From contig CP087213.1 of assembly GCA_020912385.1 (NCBI GenBank), forward strand, positions 1,364,001 through 1,428,000: 64,000 nucleotides of DNA, in the 5' to 3' direction. Positions 11,567 through 24,306 of this stretch are shown here, piece by piece; position 1 is the first letter of the stretch; each line of letters begins with the position of its first letter. Position numbers and translations under genes: made by a program. The DNA comes from Neofusicoccum parvum. Lineage: Eukaryota > Ascomycota > Dothideomycetes > Botryosphaeriales > Botryosphaeriaceae. The notes beneath the pieces were generated by a model. It made no database searches and was not told the DNA's origin. It was given only the letters and a program-made list of their open reading frames with translations.

Positions 11567-13338
11567 ATGCCTTGGTAAGATACTTTCTTCCTTTTGCGTT
11601 TGACGGATCTAACAATTTCAATGTAGGTTCCATGTTGCCGACCCTAACTCGTACCTCGTAAGTGATACTACCTGCATTTTTCCCCCCGTCAGAATGCCTG
11701 CGTTGCAGAGCTCCCAATTTGGATTTTCACAGTAGAACACAGAACACGAAGAGAGGGCTAACCTACCACCTCTAGGTCATTACTGGCGTTGGTATCGAGG
11801 GGGTTAAAATTGCCAAGAAAGCCTTCGTGTACCCCTTCCAGAAGCACATCACCATTTCGGTGACGCCGTTTGATTTCTCCATGAGCTTGACCGCCATGAC
11901 CATCGAGAAGCTCAAGTTTTCGCTACCTGCCGTCTTCACCATCGGACCTGAGGATTCCATTGCATCTATGACGAAGTACGCCGTGCTACTCAGTGGGGAA
12001 TCCGACGGGAAATCAGCCATGAAGAACGGTGTCCGCAGCGTGGAGGCCGGCCGCAGCCACGTCCAGGATATTGTCAAGGGTATCATCGAGGGCGAGACCC
12101 GGTCTATTGTGTCGAACATGACGATGGAAGAGCTCTTCTCGGCGCGAAAGGTATTCAAGCAAAAGGTCATCGAGAACGTGCAAAGCGAACTTGACCAATT
12201 CGGCCTGAGGTTAGTGGAAATGAAGGACACCGCATTGTCGAATGAGTAATGCTAACCTCCGGCAAGGATCTACAACGCCAACGTCAAGGAGCTGCAGGAC
12301 ACTCCCGGCAGCGAGTACTTCGCGTATCTGAGCCGCAAAGCGCACGAGGGCGCGCTCAACCAGGCAAAGGTCGATGTAGCGGACGCGCGAATGCGCGGTG
12401 AGGTCGGCGAGGCGGAGAAGCAGGGCAAGACGAAGCAGGAGATTGCCAAGATCCACGCTGCCACGGCGGTGCTCGAGACAGAGCGCAAGGGCGAGAAGGC
12501 GACGGCCGACGCTAAGCTGACGGCCAAGGAGATCGAAATCGAGCAGAGCCTCAACCTCGCACGCATCAACGCCAAGCGCGCCGCCGAGAGCCGCGACACG
12601 GAGTTGCAGAAGGACCTGGAGCGCAAGCGCGCGGCAATGGAGCTGGAGAGGTTGCGCGCCACGACGGTCACGCAGGCCAAGATCCAGCGCGAGTCGGCAC
12701 AGGAGAAGGCAGACGCAGCGCTGTACGCGCAGGAGAAGTCGGCCGACGGCGACCAATACAAGCAGCGCGCCGACGCCGAGGCCGCCTTCTTCAAGGTCAC
12801 CAAGGACGCCGAAGCCGCGAATCTGCGCCGTCAGCAGGACGCCGATGCCTCCTTCTATGCGCAGTCGCGCGAGGCTGAGGCACGCTACATCGCGCAGACC
12901 AAGGAGGCCGAAGCCGGCTACATCGCCCGCAAGCGCGAGGCCGAGGGTCTCAAGGAGATGGCGGCCGCGTACGGCGAGCTGGCCACAGTGCTGGGCGGCC
13001 CCCAGGGCCTGCTGCAGTACATGATGCTGCAGAACGGCACGTACGAGCGCCTGGCCGACGCCAACGCCCGCGCCATCCACGGCCTGCAGCCCAAGATCAA
13101 CGTCTGGAATACCGGCGCCCAGGGCGGCGAGGCTGCCGACCCCACCGCCCCCATTCGCAACCTCTTCCAGAGCCTGCCCCCGCTGCTCAGCACCATCAAC
13201 GACCAGACGGGTATCCAGCCGCCGAGCTGGCTGGCGTCCATGGGCGGGCAGCAGCAACCGCAGCAGCAACAGGGCCAGGTGCAGCAGAAGCAGCACGATG
13301 CATTGGTTAAGAAGCAGCAGATGACAAATGGCCACTGA
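11567..13338 (+). CDS. Flotillin/reggie-like SPFH membrane scaffold protein
   Basis: Flotillins sit on the inner face of sterol-rich membrane domains and help organise polarity and trafficking in hyphae. Four exons, join(11567..11574, 11627..11657, 11776..12209, 12267..13338), give 514 residues. The first exon is only 8 nt, and splicing yields MPWFHVADPNSYLVITG. An SPFH/PHB domain covers about residues 8-190. It is followed by a long Ala/Glu/Lys/Arg-rich coiled coil (about 200-400) with repeated EAEA-type heptads. After that come the flotillin-type segment GELATVLGGPQGLLQYMMLQ and a Gln-rich tail (QQQPQQQQGQVQQKQ). There is no transmembrane helix, as expected for a hairpin or acyl-anchored family. 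The third intron has a GCTAAC branch site. Confidence 0.92.
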
Positions 13339-16300
13339 GGGCTCCTCCATTGATGCTCTAACTGATACGTCACACTTAGACACTCGTTCCGTGGTTTCGT
13401 TTGTTTTTAACTTCGCCCGTTGGCTCCATACCCAGCAAGTGTCTTTCTTGAAATTGATGTAGTAAGGGGATCGTATACATCTTTCATCGCAATTAGTATA
13501 GATTAATGCCGTACATGTACATGAAATCGAGATGAATTTACTTTTTTTTCCCTTTAACAAATACCGCTGCGGTTACTCGAGTGTTGATGGGGTGAAGACT
13601 CGAGTGACGTTGGCGGAAGATGCCCCCACAGGCCGAGTTAGGAAAGGAGGATCTCCATGCGGAGAGCAAGCGGAAGCGGAACCCGGTGCTTAGGCGACGA
13701 GAATTTTGAGCCTTGCGCTCTCGGAATTCCCAATATCCGAGCTTAAAATATACCCTCCCGGATGCTTAAGTATAGCGAGTCACGGGCCTGCCCTCTGCAG
13801 AACTCCTCAACTCCATGGGGACGGGCTTAGCACGATCGTCCTCGTGCTTGTCATGCGGACCGAGGCGGAACGATGGCCCTTGTAATCAAGCGCGGTGCCA
13901 ACCGGAACGTCGCTTTCCTTTGCTTAATGTGGCGGTCGTCGGAGCGCCCTTTTCGTACCAAGGGTGCTCTGTGTTTTGTGTTTTGCAATGCATGAAGCTC
14001 CTTGAAGCTCCATGCACTGCTAGCGGGAAAACACAACATGGGTCCGGAAAAGGCAATTTGTGGGTAAGCTTCTTGCAGAGCTGAGTATAAGGGCAGTCAC
14101 CTGCTGAGGCGAGAGGAAAAAAAAAGATCAGCAAGCTTCGCGAAAAGCATAATAGATAGGCGGGGTGCGTATGTGCGTCGCGTAGGTGATTACGACGCAA
14201 GCGAATAGTCAACCAAGAGGGCCACGATAGCCGACAAGAAGCGAGGGCTGTGTGTGACAATCAAAAGTCAGCAAGTAAGCATGCGCCTTATGATATGATA
14301 TCATCCCTTTGGTTATTGCAGATATGCACCGGTGCGTCTCGGATATCTCGTCAAACGTGCATACGGGGTTTCGACTGCAGAGTGTCCCCCCTGCATTATG
14401 GTTTCTGTCTGCTTACCAGGCTTACCAGCACCGCGGAGTTCCGAAAAGCCTCATGGCAAAGCCGCTGCCCGATATCATAGCCGCTATAGCGGGCGCCAGC
14501 TCCAGCGCCGTCGCCACACCCAATCTGCTGGTGTTGCAGATCATGTGCACCTTATGCCCAAAGACCTGCACCGAGAGTCTAGAACTCTAATCCGCGCACT
14601 TTGCATAGCCTAGAGAAACCTTACGCAACACCCGTGCGTAGATCTTAGATCACCGCTGTCGTCCCGACCGGTCGGCTAATTTGCTTGGGCGCTGCAGCGG
14701 TTCTTGGGCGATTGCTTTATTTTTGGCTCCTCCCGCCGCTCGAAAATAACTTGTGGGAACCTGTTGCGTCAGGGCGCAGGAAAAGAAAGGGACCGCAGGC
14801 AGGGCAACTCCTATCGAACATGCTCACTCCCAGGTCAGGTCAGGCCGTCAGCCAGCAGGTCCACGCGCGCGTGCTTCCCTGCCATGTGGAAGTGAGATCG
14901 CAGGCCGATCATTTGGATCATTTTAACGAGCGAGGAGGCCCGGCAACGCAACGGCGGGGAGCACAGGGAGCAGTTGGGTAGGTGAGCAGGGACAGCGACG
15001 AACACGTCAATGCGGTGCCACGACGACGACGGCGACGCCAGCGCCAACGCCACGGCAGCGTGGCAGCCGGGCGGCCCGGGAGGATGGTGGGAGGAGGGCC
15101 ATCTTGGTGATGTGAAACGAGCTCGCTCGTCCCGTCAGATGAAACAAGAGATTGCTCGCGAGGAAGAAGCAAAGATGTGCAGAGCGGCGCAGGCGGGCTT
15201 GAGTCGAGCACTCGCCTCAGGGCAGGAGCAGACGTTGGGGCGGGCAGATCTGGCGTCGCGCGGCTCAACGGCTTGTGGAGCCCGTTCGCCCTGCGCCGCG
15301 CGGACGGATTTCTTCCCTGCGACGGCAGGGCAGGGCTGGAACGAGCGCGGCCGGCCGGCGCGCGTATCGTGAATCTTACTGCTGCCATGTTGGGTGATGC
15401 AATCGGGCGTCATTCCACAATTGCCGGGCGCACCTCGCGAAAATAAAGGAGGCGCGTGGTGCGCGGGCACGGTTCGCGCTCCGGGACTCGGGACATTGTG
15501 GTGACAAGGGGGGCCAGGCAGAAGGATTCGGGAGCATCGTCGGGTCGTGAGGTGGCATCGTGGGATGGGGGCGTTCTGGACTCGACAGCGGGCTGCCTGC
15601 GAAATTGAGGACATGGGAGGCCGTTCCTTCCGGTCGCGGATCGTCCGTATCGGTGGTATCGGTGGTGGGTTGGGTGGGGGGAACCAGCTCGCCGGTGGGT
15701 AATCGCGCGGAGAGGGTTGCGTCTTCGTCGACGAGTGTGGAGGCTGCTGCATCATTGTGGAGTTCCGACCATGGTTGCTTCTTCGCCGACGTTGGCGTTT
15801 CGACTTGCCGATGTTGCACCTGTCGTTGCTTCTGCGCAGCCTTCTGCACGCCGTGTCTGATCGGGAAAGCTGCTGCCCCTTGCAGCCGCCCGGCATCCGT
15901 CCAGACACAAGCTGAGGTCGGCTGCGCTCCGGCCGCGTGGTTCGCAATACACTGCCACAGGCGCTCAGGGATTTGGTTGCAGAGTTAATAGATTTACTTT
16001 TTCTCTACTACAGCATACACTACTATTCGTGGATTTGCCGGCCGTTTATTGTTGGAAGTTTCCAACTCGGCCGGCCTGGAGCTGTCCTTCGTCATGCCCT
16101 GTCCATGCCCGTCGACCTTGAGACCGCATGCATGGTCAGCTGTAGACGCCGCTTTCCAGAGAGCCAACCCGTCCGCCCCGGCCGTGTGTACTCCTGGTCG
16201 TGCGCCCAATCCATTACCCTTTCTCCCCAATCCCTGTTCAACCCAAATGTCCAACCACCATTCCTGTCCTGAAAATATTGACAAAGAAGCGAAAGCGTCC

Positions 16301-16764
16301 AGCTGTGCAGCAGCATGCCCGAAAAAGCAGACCAGAAAAAAACCAGGGAGAACTCCGCAGAACCCCCCTGCCAGATGGAAACGAGACGAAAAGGAAATTT
16401 TTGGCCCCGCGAGGGCTTCCCTTTTGTGTACCAAGGCGCCGGTAGCCGTTCAGAAAAGGAAACGAAAAAGCCGTGTTGAGACAATGTAATCCGCTTGATG
16501 CGGGAAAGAAGGATGCTTTTCAGCCGAACCTCCAGCTCCATGTGCGCCGTGTACCGAAACGACAGAACGAAAAAAAAAGACGACAATGAAGGTGATATCG
16601 AGTAGTGTGAAAGAGAGTGAGTGCGATTGCACTTCGGCCGGCGCCGAGAAATGAGTTTGCCGGAAGATGAAAGGTCGTATCGGGTCATTAAAGTCATGGA
16701 AAGACCTAGCCTCGCTGCGGTGAGGGGAGACTGGCCTGTGTTGTGGCAGCGTGCCCGAGTCATC
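13339..16764. other. 3.4-kb region with no supportable gene
   Basis: Many short frames overlap here on both strands but none has recognisable domains, coherent composition or joinable exons. The start is AT-richer (flotillin 3' UTR). Around 14.7-15.9 kb the DNA is GC-rich with Arg/Pro-coding shadows on either strand. No tRNA or transposon ends were recognised. Confidence 0.5.
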
Positions 16765-18252
16765 TTAGATTGCCTGGCCAATCGTGTTGGACTCCTCGTA
16801 CGCCATGCGCTGACGCTTCATCTCTTCAGCGTTGAAAGGCTCCGAGATGCTCGTCTGGCGAGAATCGGTCAAGGTGGCGCCGCTCATGTTGCGGTACTTG
16901 AATTCGTGTGCGATGGCACCCAGGGACCTCATCTTGCGGAGCGTCCTCGACTTCTCGCTCTCAGGCTTCTCCGGCTTGTCGTGGGTCTGGAGGTCGCCGT
17001 GCGTCTTCTTGCGGGACAAGCGGTGGAAGGCTCCCTTGACCCTAGCCCGGGTCGAAGCCTTGGGCTCGGCGAAATCAAAGGAGCTGAGCTGCTGCTTGTA
17101 GAAGCTGTTGGTGGTGCTGTCGCTGCCGCTAGTGGACGGCCGCTTGGTGGTAGCCGAACCAAAGCTGACGCCCGAGTCGACTTGCTTGCGGCCCCTGCGC
17201 GGCGGGTCCTGCTCCAACAAAGGAGAGGGGAGAGGATCGGGAAGGGGCGTGCGAGGAGGCGCGTGGGTGTCGAGGTCGGTCCTAGTCTGGATCTTCTCTG
17301 CGAGCTCGATGACTTCGTCGGCCTTCTGCATGTACTTGTTCATCATGTGGGCTGTGCACGGCCAGCCATTGGGTTCCCCCTCTTTGGCCTGCTCCACAAT
17401 GAGGCGGTCGATGTCGTCCATGCCTCTGCCGGGAATGGAGTTGATGGTTTTGAAGAAGTCTTTGCGCTGGGACTGGACGATTTCGTTGGAAATGCCGTCC
17501 GGAATGGAAGATGGGATGGGAGGCCAGAGTGTGTTGAGCATAGCCATGCAGTTATGCTTGTCAAAAGGTTGGTTTTTGATTTCGTGGACGAGGATCTGAG
17601 ACCATCAGCACACCTTGAACGTCTTGCGGTCATGGTAATCGTGTAAACTTACCCACTGGCGGAGGTGGACGTACAGCCAGGCGTACAGCTCTCCGAGATA
17701 CTTCTCCTTGCGGTTGAGAACGTTGAACAGCTTAATGATCGCCTCGTCGCGGGAAACCTTCTCTTCGATCGACTCCCAACCCGAAGTCTCGACATCCACT
17801 CTCTGCCACATGTCCTGAACCATCTTTTGCCTGCGCAGCTCAATGTCTTTCAAGTAGTCGAGGGCAGTGAGGGCTTGCGAGAAGTTGACACGGCCGAGCT
17901 CGTTCTGGCAAAACGTCTCCTTCACAAACTTGCGGACGAAGACGTAGGGCAGGGATGTTCTTTGGAGCGGCAGCTGCGACATTTCGGTCTGCAGGATGCT
18001 CGTGAACTCGGGGACGCTCTCGAGGCTCTTTGCGTTCGAGGGCAGGGGGTGGCCGCGGGAGGCACAGTTGAGGATGTACATGGTGCGCAGGGGAAGGTCC
18101 TTTCCTTCGGTCTGCGAGTAGAGCTGGGCCATCAGGTTGTCCTCGTGCTTGCGGGATTCCGAGACCATGGAGAGCTCAGAGGGGCTGCGGCCGTGCTGCT
18201 GGCTCGCGATGACGGCGCCGACGGGCGATTTGGAAGATCTTTGGGAAGCCAT
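16765..18252 (-). CDS. Conserved fungal protein of unknown function (476 aa)
   Basis: I do not recognise a named family. Two exons, complement(16765..17595, 17653..18252), are joined across a 57-nt intron (GTAAGT donor, CTCAG acceptor), giving QW|ILVHEIKNQP. The N-terminal part (about 1-200) is helical and charged: FVRKFVKETFCQNELGRV and SQALTALDYLKDIELRRQK suggest a folded helical domain. A second ordered block carries WPPIPSSIPDGI, MDDIDRLIVEQ and MNKYMQKADEVIEL. The C-terminal third is Ser/Thr/Pro/Lys-rich and probably disordered. There is no signal peptide or membrane span. Length, intron and even amino-acid composition support a real gene. Confidence 0.8.
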
Positions 18253-18889
18253 GGTGTTCCTGGGGGGTGGGAGGTACAGGTGTGACGTTTAGGACATAGG
18301 CGGTAGGAGCGGGCTTTTGACGTGGGCGGCGGGGTGTAGGTAAACAAGCGAGGGTGCGGGCGGGCTCAGGGTGCTGGACGCGCAGCCACAGTTAGCAAAG
18401 GTCTGTGTTGTTTCTCAAGCAAGCTAACGGCCGCAGGGAGCAGGCTAGGAGCAGGGCCGGCGTGGTCGCGCGCGGCGCACATCGCCGCGGCGCGCACGTG
18501 GTGTGTTCGCGGAGGCTTTCGCGGCACGTCCATGCGCACGGCGAGCCGCTGGCGCGCGGCAGAGGGCGGGTTTTGCTCGGTGGGGCTGTGAGGGAGTGTT
18601 TACCTGGAGCGGGCGGGATGATGCTGGTCGCGGGGACGCCGGCGGCGAGAGCGACGGGCGGCGAGGGAGGGACGGGCGCGTGCGTGGTGTTGCGGCGGGG
18701 ATGGGCCGGCAGGCAGTTAATGAGCGGCTGGTGATGGCGAGACTGGTCGCATCAATGCGGAGGCAAAGCGAAGGAAGGCGAGAGCGTCGGGGGCGCAGGC
18801 GGATTTTGAGCAGGACGAGGAGCGACTGTGCAACCGGCCGTTAAGAATCGAGGCTTCGACGACAATGCACCCTGCGCCGCGCCCGCCCG

Positions 18890-18907
18890 CACCTGCACCT
18901 GCACCTG
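18890..18907 (+). repeat. Short tandem repeat, 6-bp unit CACCTG x3
   Basis: Three perfect adjacent copies of CACCTG lie in GC-rich intergenic DNA. It is a minor microsatellite. Confidence 0.8.
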
Positions 18908-19227
18908 CAGCAGCCTGCAGGCGTCCGACACCCACGCCCGCGCCGCCGCCAACGCCTGCCCCGTTTGATCCCAGGATCAGGGATCGGCATTCCGGCCGTC
19001 AGGAAACCGCCCAGTCGTCTGTCGGGGAGCTGGGCTAGCACATCCGTGCTCGGCCTGCTGCAGCACGCCGCCGCCTCCGCCCGCCATAACACCCCTGCGC
19101 GCCGCCTTCAGAAACAGAAACCCCCCGGCGCCCGCTACCACTCGCTTGGGCCTGCGACGCGCGCGCTGGGTCCGACGGGGCCCAGCGTGCGGCGTGCTGC
19201 GCTCCGGCCGCCCATCACTGCCCGCCC

Positions 19228-19259
19228 GTGGGAGCGTGGGAGCGTGGGAGCGTGGGAGC
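19228..19259 (+). repeat. Tandem repeat, 8-bp unit GTGGGAGC x4
   Basis: Four perfect adjacent copies of an 8-mer are followed by a degenerate unit (TGGAGCGTGG). It lies in the GC-rich gene-free segment. Confidence 0.85.
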
Positions 19260-21470
19260 TGGAGCGTGGCTGCCAGGGCCACTCGGCCTCAGGCTCCGCG
19301 CCGGCAGCGTCACGAGCGCTGCGTGGCGTCGGGCTGCGCGGCCGGCCGTCTCGCGTTCAGCGCGCGGTCGGCGGAGCTTAAACTGACGCGCCACGCACGC
19401 CTGCGGCCGCGTCGCGCGATGCCTGCGCCGGAGCCTGAGGGCTGCGGGCTGCGCTGCGGGCTGGCTGCGATGGCCGCGGTGCGACGGCCAGCTGCCGCTG
19501 CCGCTGCGTTGCGAATTCCCGAGCAGCGCTGGGCGCAGTGCTCCCTGCGCGCGCGTTGGCTGCGCCGTTGTCCGTCCGCCGTCACGTCTCCACATGTGAT
19601 GATTTTATGCCGACCCTGTGTTTATTGCACGCATGAGGGCCCAGACGGCCAATCAGCGCCGAGTCAGGCGCGGCCCTGCGAACGGCCAGCCCAGCGCGCG
19701 GCCCCGCGAGCAGCCCCGGCGGCGGCCCAGAGCGGCGAGCCGGGGGCGCCAGCAGCTGCGCCGATAGGCACTAGAGTCGATCGGGTCGGCCTACGGCGGG
19801 TTGGCCACGCTGCACAGATTCTATTTATTTTCACGGGCCTCGCAGCTCATTACGTGTACGGACCTGCGCTGCTCGCTCGCGCTGCTCAGTGTCAGTGTCA
19901 GGCTGCCAGAGGAAGTCCCGGAGCCTCACTCGTATCGCATCGCCCAGCCGCGGAATGAAGGGCCCGCGCAGTGTTCAGGCGCGGCGCCGACTAACCACTG
20001 CGCCTCGAGTCGCTGCCCTGGCTCACTACTGCGTGCTAGGCGGCTGCAGGGCTGGCAAGCTAAAATACCGCGTTTGATGCTCCGCCCGCCGTGATAGTCG
20101 CCCTCCACGACTCGCTGCGTCGGCCGACTGGATCCCGCTAACACCAGAGTTTCACGTCTCACCATCGCTGGTGACCGCAGAGGGCCCACGCCCGGCTCGC
20201 TTCAACGCCTGGCTCAGGGGAACCACCCTCGCGCTCTAGCATGTCAATCATCAGCACGAGGAAGCCACGAGACCGCGGAGCTGCAGAGGCCAGCTGCGCG
20301 CCCAGCGTTGCGGATCGATATATGGGCCTTGGTGCGACGGCATGCATTTGCTCGCTGTTTCCGCCGGCCCTTCAGCGCGTCGTTCCAAACAGCGCGACGA
20401 CTTTCCAGCCGTGCGGATACACCTGGCCGCTTAACCCGATTACGAGGTCCGTTGGTATCCAGCATTCCCGTCCCGCGCCGCAATCCTCCGCCGCGGGCAG
20501 GAGATGAAGCCTCAGCCCGTTGGGACTCGCACACAGGGCTGCCAATCACTGCCGGCCATTGGACGCGTTCTGCCCGCGCGTGAACGTGCATTCTCTTGGG
20601 TCGCCTTCCTAAAGCGGTATGTTCGGAGTCTCGTCCAACCTGCGCTAGCTGCCCGCCTGCAGCAACGGAGTACGGCGCCTATGCGCAAATACCCGGGCAG
20701 CGCTACCACAAAAGCGCCCGCTGGACTCGAGAGCGCTCGATTGATCGATGGCAATACTGCGTGCCCTCAGTCATGCATCGTGGAGGGCAAGTGACACGGG
20801 CAGAACTACTGACTTCTGGCGTTCTGTACGAATCAGAGACGTCCGGGCTGATCGCCTGTCAGGACGCATCGTCACCAATAATAGGCGCCGTGTGCAACGG
20901 TAAGGTTAGAATGCTGACGCCACGACGGGAATTCCGCTCAGGGGACTGCACGCTTGGCGCCTGACACTGCCGGCAGCGTTGCGCGCACAAGACACGAGCT
21001 GAAAACCTCAGGCGACGCGGAAAGATTCCTGGGCGTTCTGAGCTCCTGCTGCCCCGCGGTCCATTGCAGAGAGATCTGATGCTCAGGCCGTCCATTCCGA
21101 TAGCGGGCGGCCGGTGAGGCTACATGCGGATGTGCGGCTCGCCGCTGAGTCACTCTGCATACCCCACCACGAAAATTGCATCACCGGTGACTGGCAACGG
21201 TGCACGCCGGCTAAGCCAAGCAAGCACCCTTCGAGCAACTGCAAAGCCGCGTGTCCCAGCGATTCCGCAGCGCATCGTAGCCGCCACCGACGCCTGCTCG
21301 CCATTGTACACAGCCCGGGTAACAAGGTCCTTGCGTTTTCCACATGGAGTTGGGGGAGTTCTCGGAAAGGGCAGCACGCTTAACAAGCCGAGGTTGCCCA
21401 CCAGATGGCTCCCTTGTCTCCATGGCCCGGCACAGAAGTGAGAGCTAACACTCCCCGCAGAGCTCCTGCG

Positions 21471-22442
21471 ATGCCGCCGTCTCTCACTCCGGCCGCGGCC
21501 GCGACCAGACTTCAGTACTCCACGTGCGATGTTTTCACGCGTCAAAGATTTGCCGGCAACCCTCTTGCCGTGGTCAGAGTCCCCGCACACACTACGCTGA
21601 GTCAGGAGCAGAAGCTCCTCATCGCAAGGGAGTTCAATTTTTCGGAGACTGTCTTCCTGCACGAGCGCCAGGACAGCGAGCCCACCTGGAAGATTGACAT
21701 CTTCCTCACCACCGCGGAAGTTCCCTTCGCCGGGCACCCTACCATCGGGACGGCATGCCTTGTTCTTTCCCAGCTGTCTGGCCAGGCCGACGGAGCGGGA
21801 TTTATCCAGGGCTCATTTATCACCAAGGCGGGCGAAATCCGACTCAGGTATTCGCCGTCTGAAGAAATAGCGACGGCGTTTATTCCCCACAATGTGCACA
21901 TCCACCGGCACACCCTGTCCCGGTCCCTTTTGCTCAAGATCCAGCCGTCGATAGCGATTCTCTTTTCTCCGAAGATGCCCCGGGTGCCTCAGCAGATGCC
22001 CGTGGTGTCCATCGTCAAGGGCATGACGTTTGCACTCGTCGAGGTCGACAGCCTGGCAACACTCAATGCCGCTGCGACAGGAACCTTCACGGTGGATCTA
22101 GCGTTGGACGAGGACTGGGACCAGTCGTTTGTAGCGCTGTACTTCTACTTTCGGCTCCCAGACTCAGCAGACGGGACCACGAATCTCCGGGCGCGGATGA
22201 TCGAAGGGGCCCTTGAAGACCCTGCAACGGGGTCTGCTGCTAGCGCACTGGCGTGCTTCCTATCGCTCCAGGAGGGCGTTGCCGGGCAAACACACAGCTA
22301 CGCTATCACGCAAGGAGTAGAGATGGGGCGCAGGAGCGAGATAGGCTTGCAAGTTGTGCTGGCCAAGACTCCGGCAGAGATTGAATCAGTGCAACTGCGC
22401 GGCGCGACGGTGGAGGTGATGGAAGGCAGCCTCACGGTGTGA
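21471..22442 (+). CDS. PhzF-family isomerase/epimerase-like protein
   Basis: This is a member of the phenazine biosynthesis PhzF/diaminopimelate epimerase-fold family. The start was taken at the ATG at 21471 (323 residues), because the open frame before it shows no family likeness. The N-terminal motif DVFTRQRFAGNPLAVV is typical. NFSETVFL contains the Glu that acts as the acid/base in PhzF. The motif FAGHPTIGTA follows, and EDPATGSAASALACFL is the conserved second-half signature. The order and length of the two lobes match the family. In bacteria PhzF acts on a phenazine precursor. In fungi most members have unknown substrates, and no phenazine genes are nearby, so no pathway is claimed. The gene is isolated, with long gene-free DNA on both sides. 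Confidence 0.88.
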   Translation: MPPSLTPAAAATRLQYSTCDVFTRQRFAGNPLAVVRVPAHTTLSQEQKLLIAREFNFSETVFLHERQDSEPTWKIDIFLTTAEVPFAGHPTIGTACLVLSQLSGQADGAGFIQGSFITKAGEIRLRYSPSEEIATAFIPHNVHIHRHTLSRSLLLKIQPSIAILFSPKMPRVPQQMPVVSIVKGMTFALVEVDSLATLNAAATGTFTVDLALDEDWDQSFVALYFYFRLPDSADGTTNLRARMIEGALEDPATGSAASALACFLSLQEGVAGQTHSYAITQGVEMGRRSEIGLQVVLAKTPAEIESVQLRGATVEVMEGSLTV

Positions 22443-24306
22443 CGGAGGTGCATCATTGCGGACTTGGGCGAGCGGGTGGACGTTTACGAGAGAGCGAGTG
22501 AATAGCGAGATGATAAAAGCTGTGCCGCAGTCAGTCACACGTGCCTTATCCCCCACGCCGAAGCTTCCACCTGCATTGGGCGCCTTACAACTGAGGCCGC
22601 GAAGTCTGTGCGTTGCGTGATATTTGCCTCTCCCCGCACATCACTGCTCGTCAGGGGCGCACTTACCGAGCACCGGTGTATCCAAAGCCGTGGCTAGCGG
22701 TGCTAACGGCCTTGTCGATATTGGATGTGCCGCACAATTTTTTTCCTTCCAATAGTGGAGCTGCGAATTTTCAAAGGCGCGATCCAAGCTGGCGGGCAAC
22801 TTCCACATGGCACGAGGAGCCCCTCCTGGTGCAGGCCCAGTGGGCAGCCAGCGCCTGGGCCGCCGACGACCGCACAGCCGGCCGCCCATCATCCCCACGG
22901 CGGCGGCCGATGGTCGCTTGCCGGATCGGGCAAAATGCTCCCTGCAGGCGACGTTGCGGCAGGCGACGGCACGGCGGGCATGGCTCACCGGTGAGCAGCA
23001 TCGTCACGTCGCCAGCATGACGACGGTGAGGAGGCTCAATTTCGTCGAACACGAGTTTCACGCGCTGCGATCGGATAGCACTTGGCCGGGCGATGGCGAT
23101 GTGCGCTGGGGGTTGGCGCTGACGAGATGGCTGGGGTCTCGACGGGCGGCTGTGAGACTGCGCAGAGTCAGGTGTCAGGCACCAACCAGCGGCGCGGAGA
23201 GCAGGCGCGCAGCTTCCGCCGGGGCGGGGTGCGCGGTGCACGTCCGGTGGGCGGCAGGAGCGCCGGAGCGCAGCAGGGCAGCAGGGCAGCAGGCCAGCAG
23301 GCCAGGAGCAGGACGGCCGGCCTGAGGCGGGAGGCGGGCGGCGGGAGGCAGCTGCGACCCGCGCGGTGCGAGGCTCGCGTAGTCAGCGGCGCTGTCGCGC
23401 CTCCCTCGCCGCCCGCGGCGGGCCTTCTCGCGTGTAGCGAAGAGACCTCTTACAGCCAAGGGCCGTCGCGCTCGGCAGCAGCAGCCTGCGTAGCGAGATA
23501 AGCATTGACAAGCCTTTTTCGCCTGCCCCAATTTCCAAGGGCACGCCTCCAAGCCCTCCGACACGGGCTGGCGCCTCATGCGTCTGCCCGGCCAGGAAGG
23601 CCGTCGCCGCTGGTGCATCCCGCCCGTCATCGCCGCTGGGCGGATAATTAAAGGTCGCCGGGCTTCAGACGCCTACGGGACGATCAAGCTTTTCTGAGCG
23701 CCCGCAGCCGCTCGCGCTGTGCGGGCGGCCGCCGCTGACTAACCCCGCCAAAACCTTAATGGTCTCAGATGCAACTCCACCACCGGCCATCTCCAGACAG
23801 TACCCGTTTCCGTCAATGCCTTGCCGCCGGCACAGTCCCCCAGAATTCCAATTCCGCGCTGCCAGCGCCCCGATGCGTGCTGCTCGGGAGCCGGCTGTCT
23901 GCCATGCTTCGTGAGACGCCTTCGCCCTCATGACGGGTTTCATGGCATACGGACGCCTCCTCAGCCTCTTCTGCGGCATGCCGATGCTGCTGCAGCGCAT
24001 GAAGAGGCGCTGCAGGTAAGGCTACCATGTCAGGTTGCCAAGGACTCATAAGGGCCGCATCCGCTTCATCAATCTCTGTTCCCCGCTCATCGTCCTGTCC
24101 ATTCTGCAATTCTGAGTTTAAAGAGTTGCTCATTGGAGGCATTCCGCTCCTTTTCCCGCACCCTCCTCACTTTATCCAGGCCACGTTGAGCGTGTCTGCC
24201 ATTTCGTTCACATCGCGTCTTTCCCGCTAGCCGGAGTACGCTCTTTTTCTAATTTCTATTGCGACTTACTCGTTACGCCTCCCACCGAGCAACCACAACA
24301 GCAACC
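22443..24306. other. 1.9-kb intergenic region
   Basis: No gene was recognised. The GC-rich part near 23.1-23.5 kb holds a short imperfect GGCAGCA-type tandem stretch around 23272-23310. The last 150 bp are pyrimidine-rich and should be the promoter and 5' UTR of the secreted-protein gene. Confidence 0.5.

Larger units (their letters stand above)
18253..21470. other. 3.2-kb gene-free, partly very GC-rich region
   Basis: Between 18.4 and 20.2 kb the sequence is visibly GC-rich with CpG- and GCAGC-type runs. Frames open on several strands at once, which is typical of GC-rich noise. No domain or credible intron chain was found. Short tandem repeats occur near 18890 and 19228. Confidence 0.5.

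Noticed and set aside
12211..13560. 449-codon minus-strand frame over the flotillin gene
   Set aside because: It is a shadow of the real plus-strand coiled-coil coding region; its Leu/Val/Gly-rich product is an artefact of codon bias.
13339..16764. Long open frames at 15135-15947 (-) and 15560-15988 (+)
   Set aside because: They overlap each other in GC-rich DNA, are Arg/Pro/Ser-rich with no domain, and lack joinable exons.
18841..19958. Frame of 270 codons at 19146-19958 (+) and matching minus frames
   Set aside because: The composition is extreme (Ala/Arg/Pro), all frames are open because of high GC, and no family likeness is seen.
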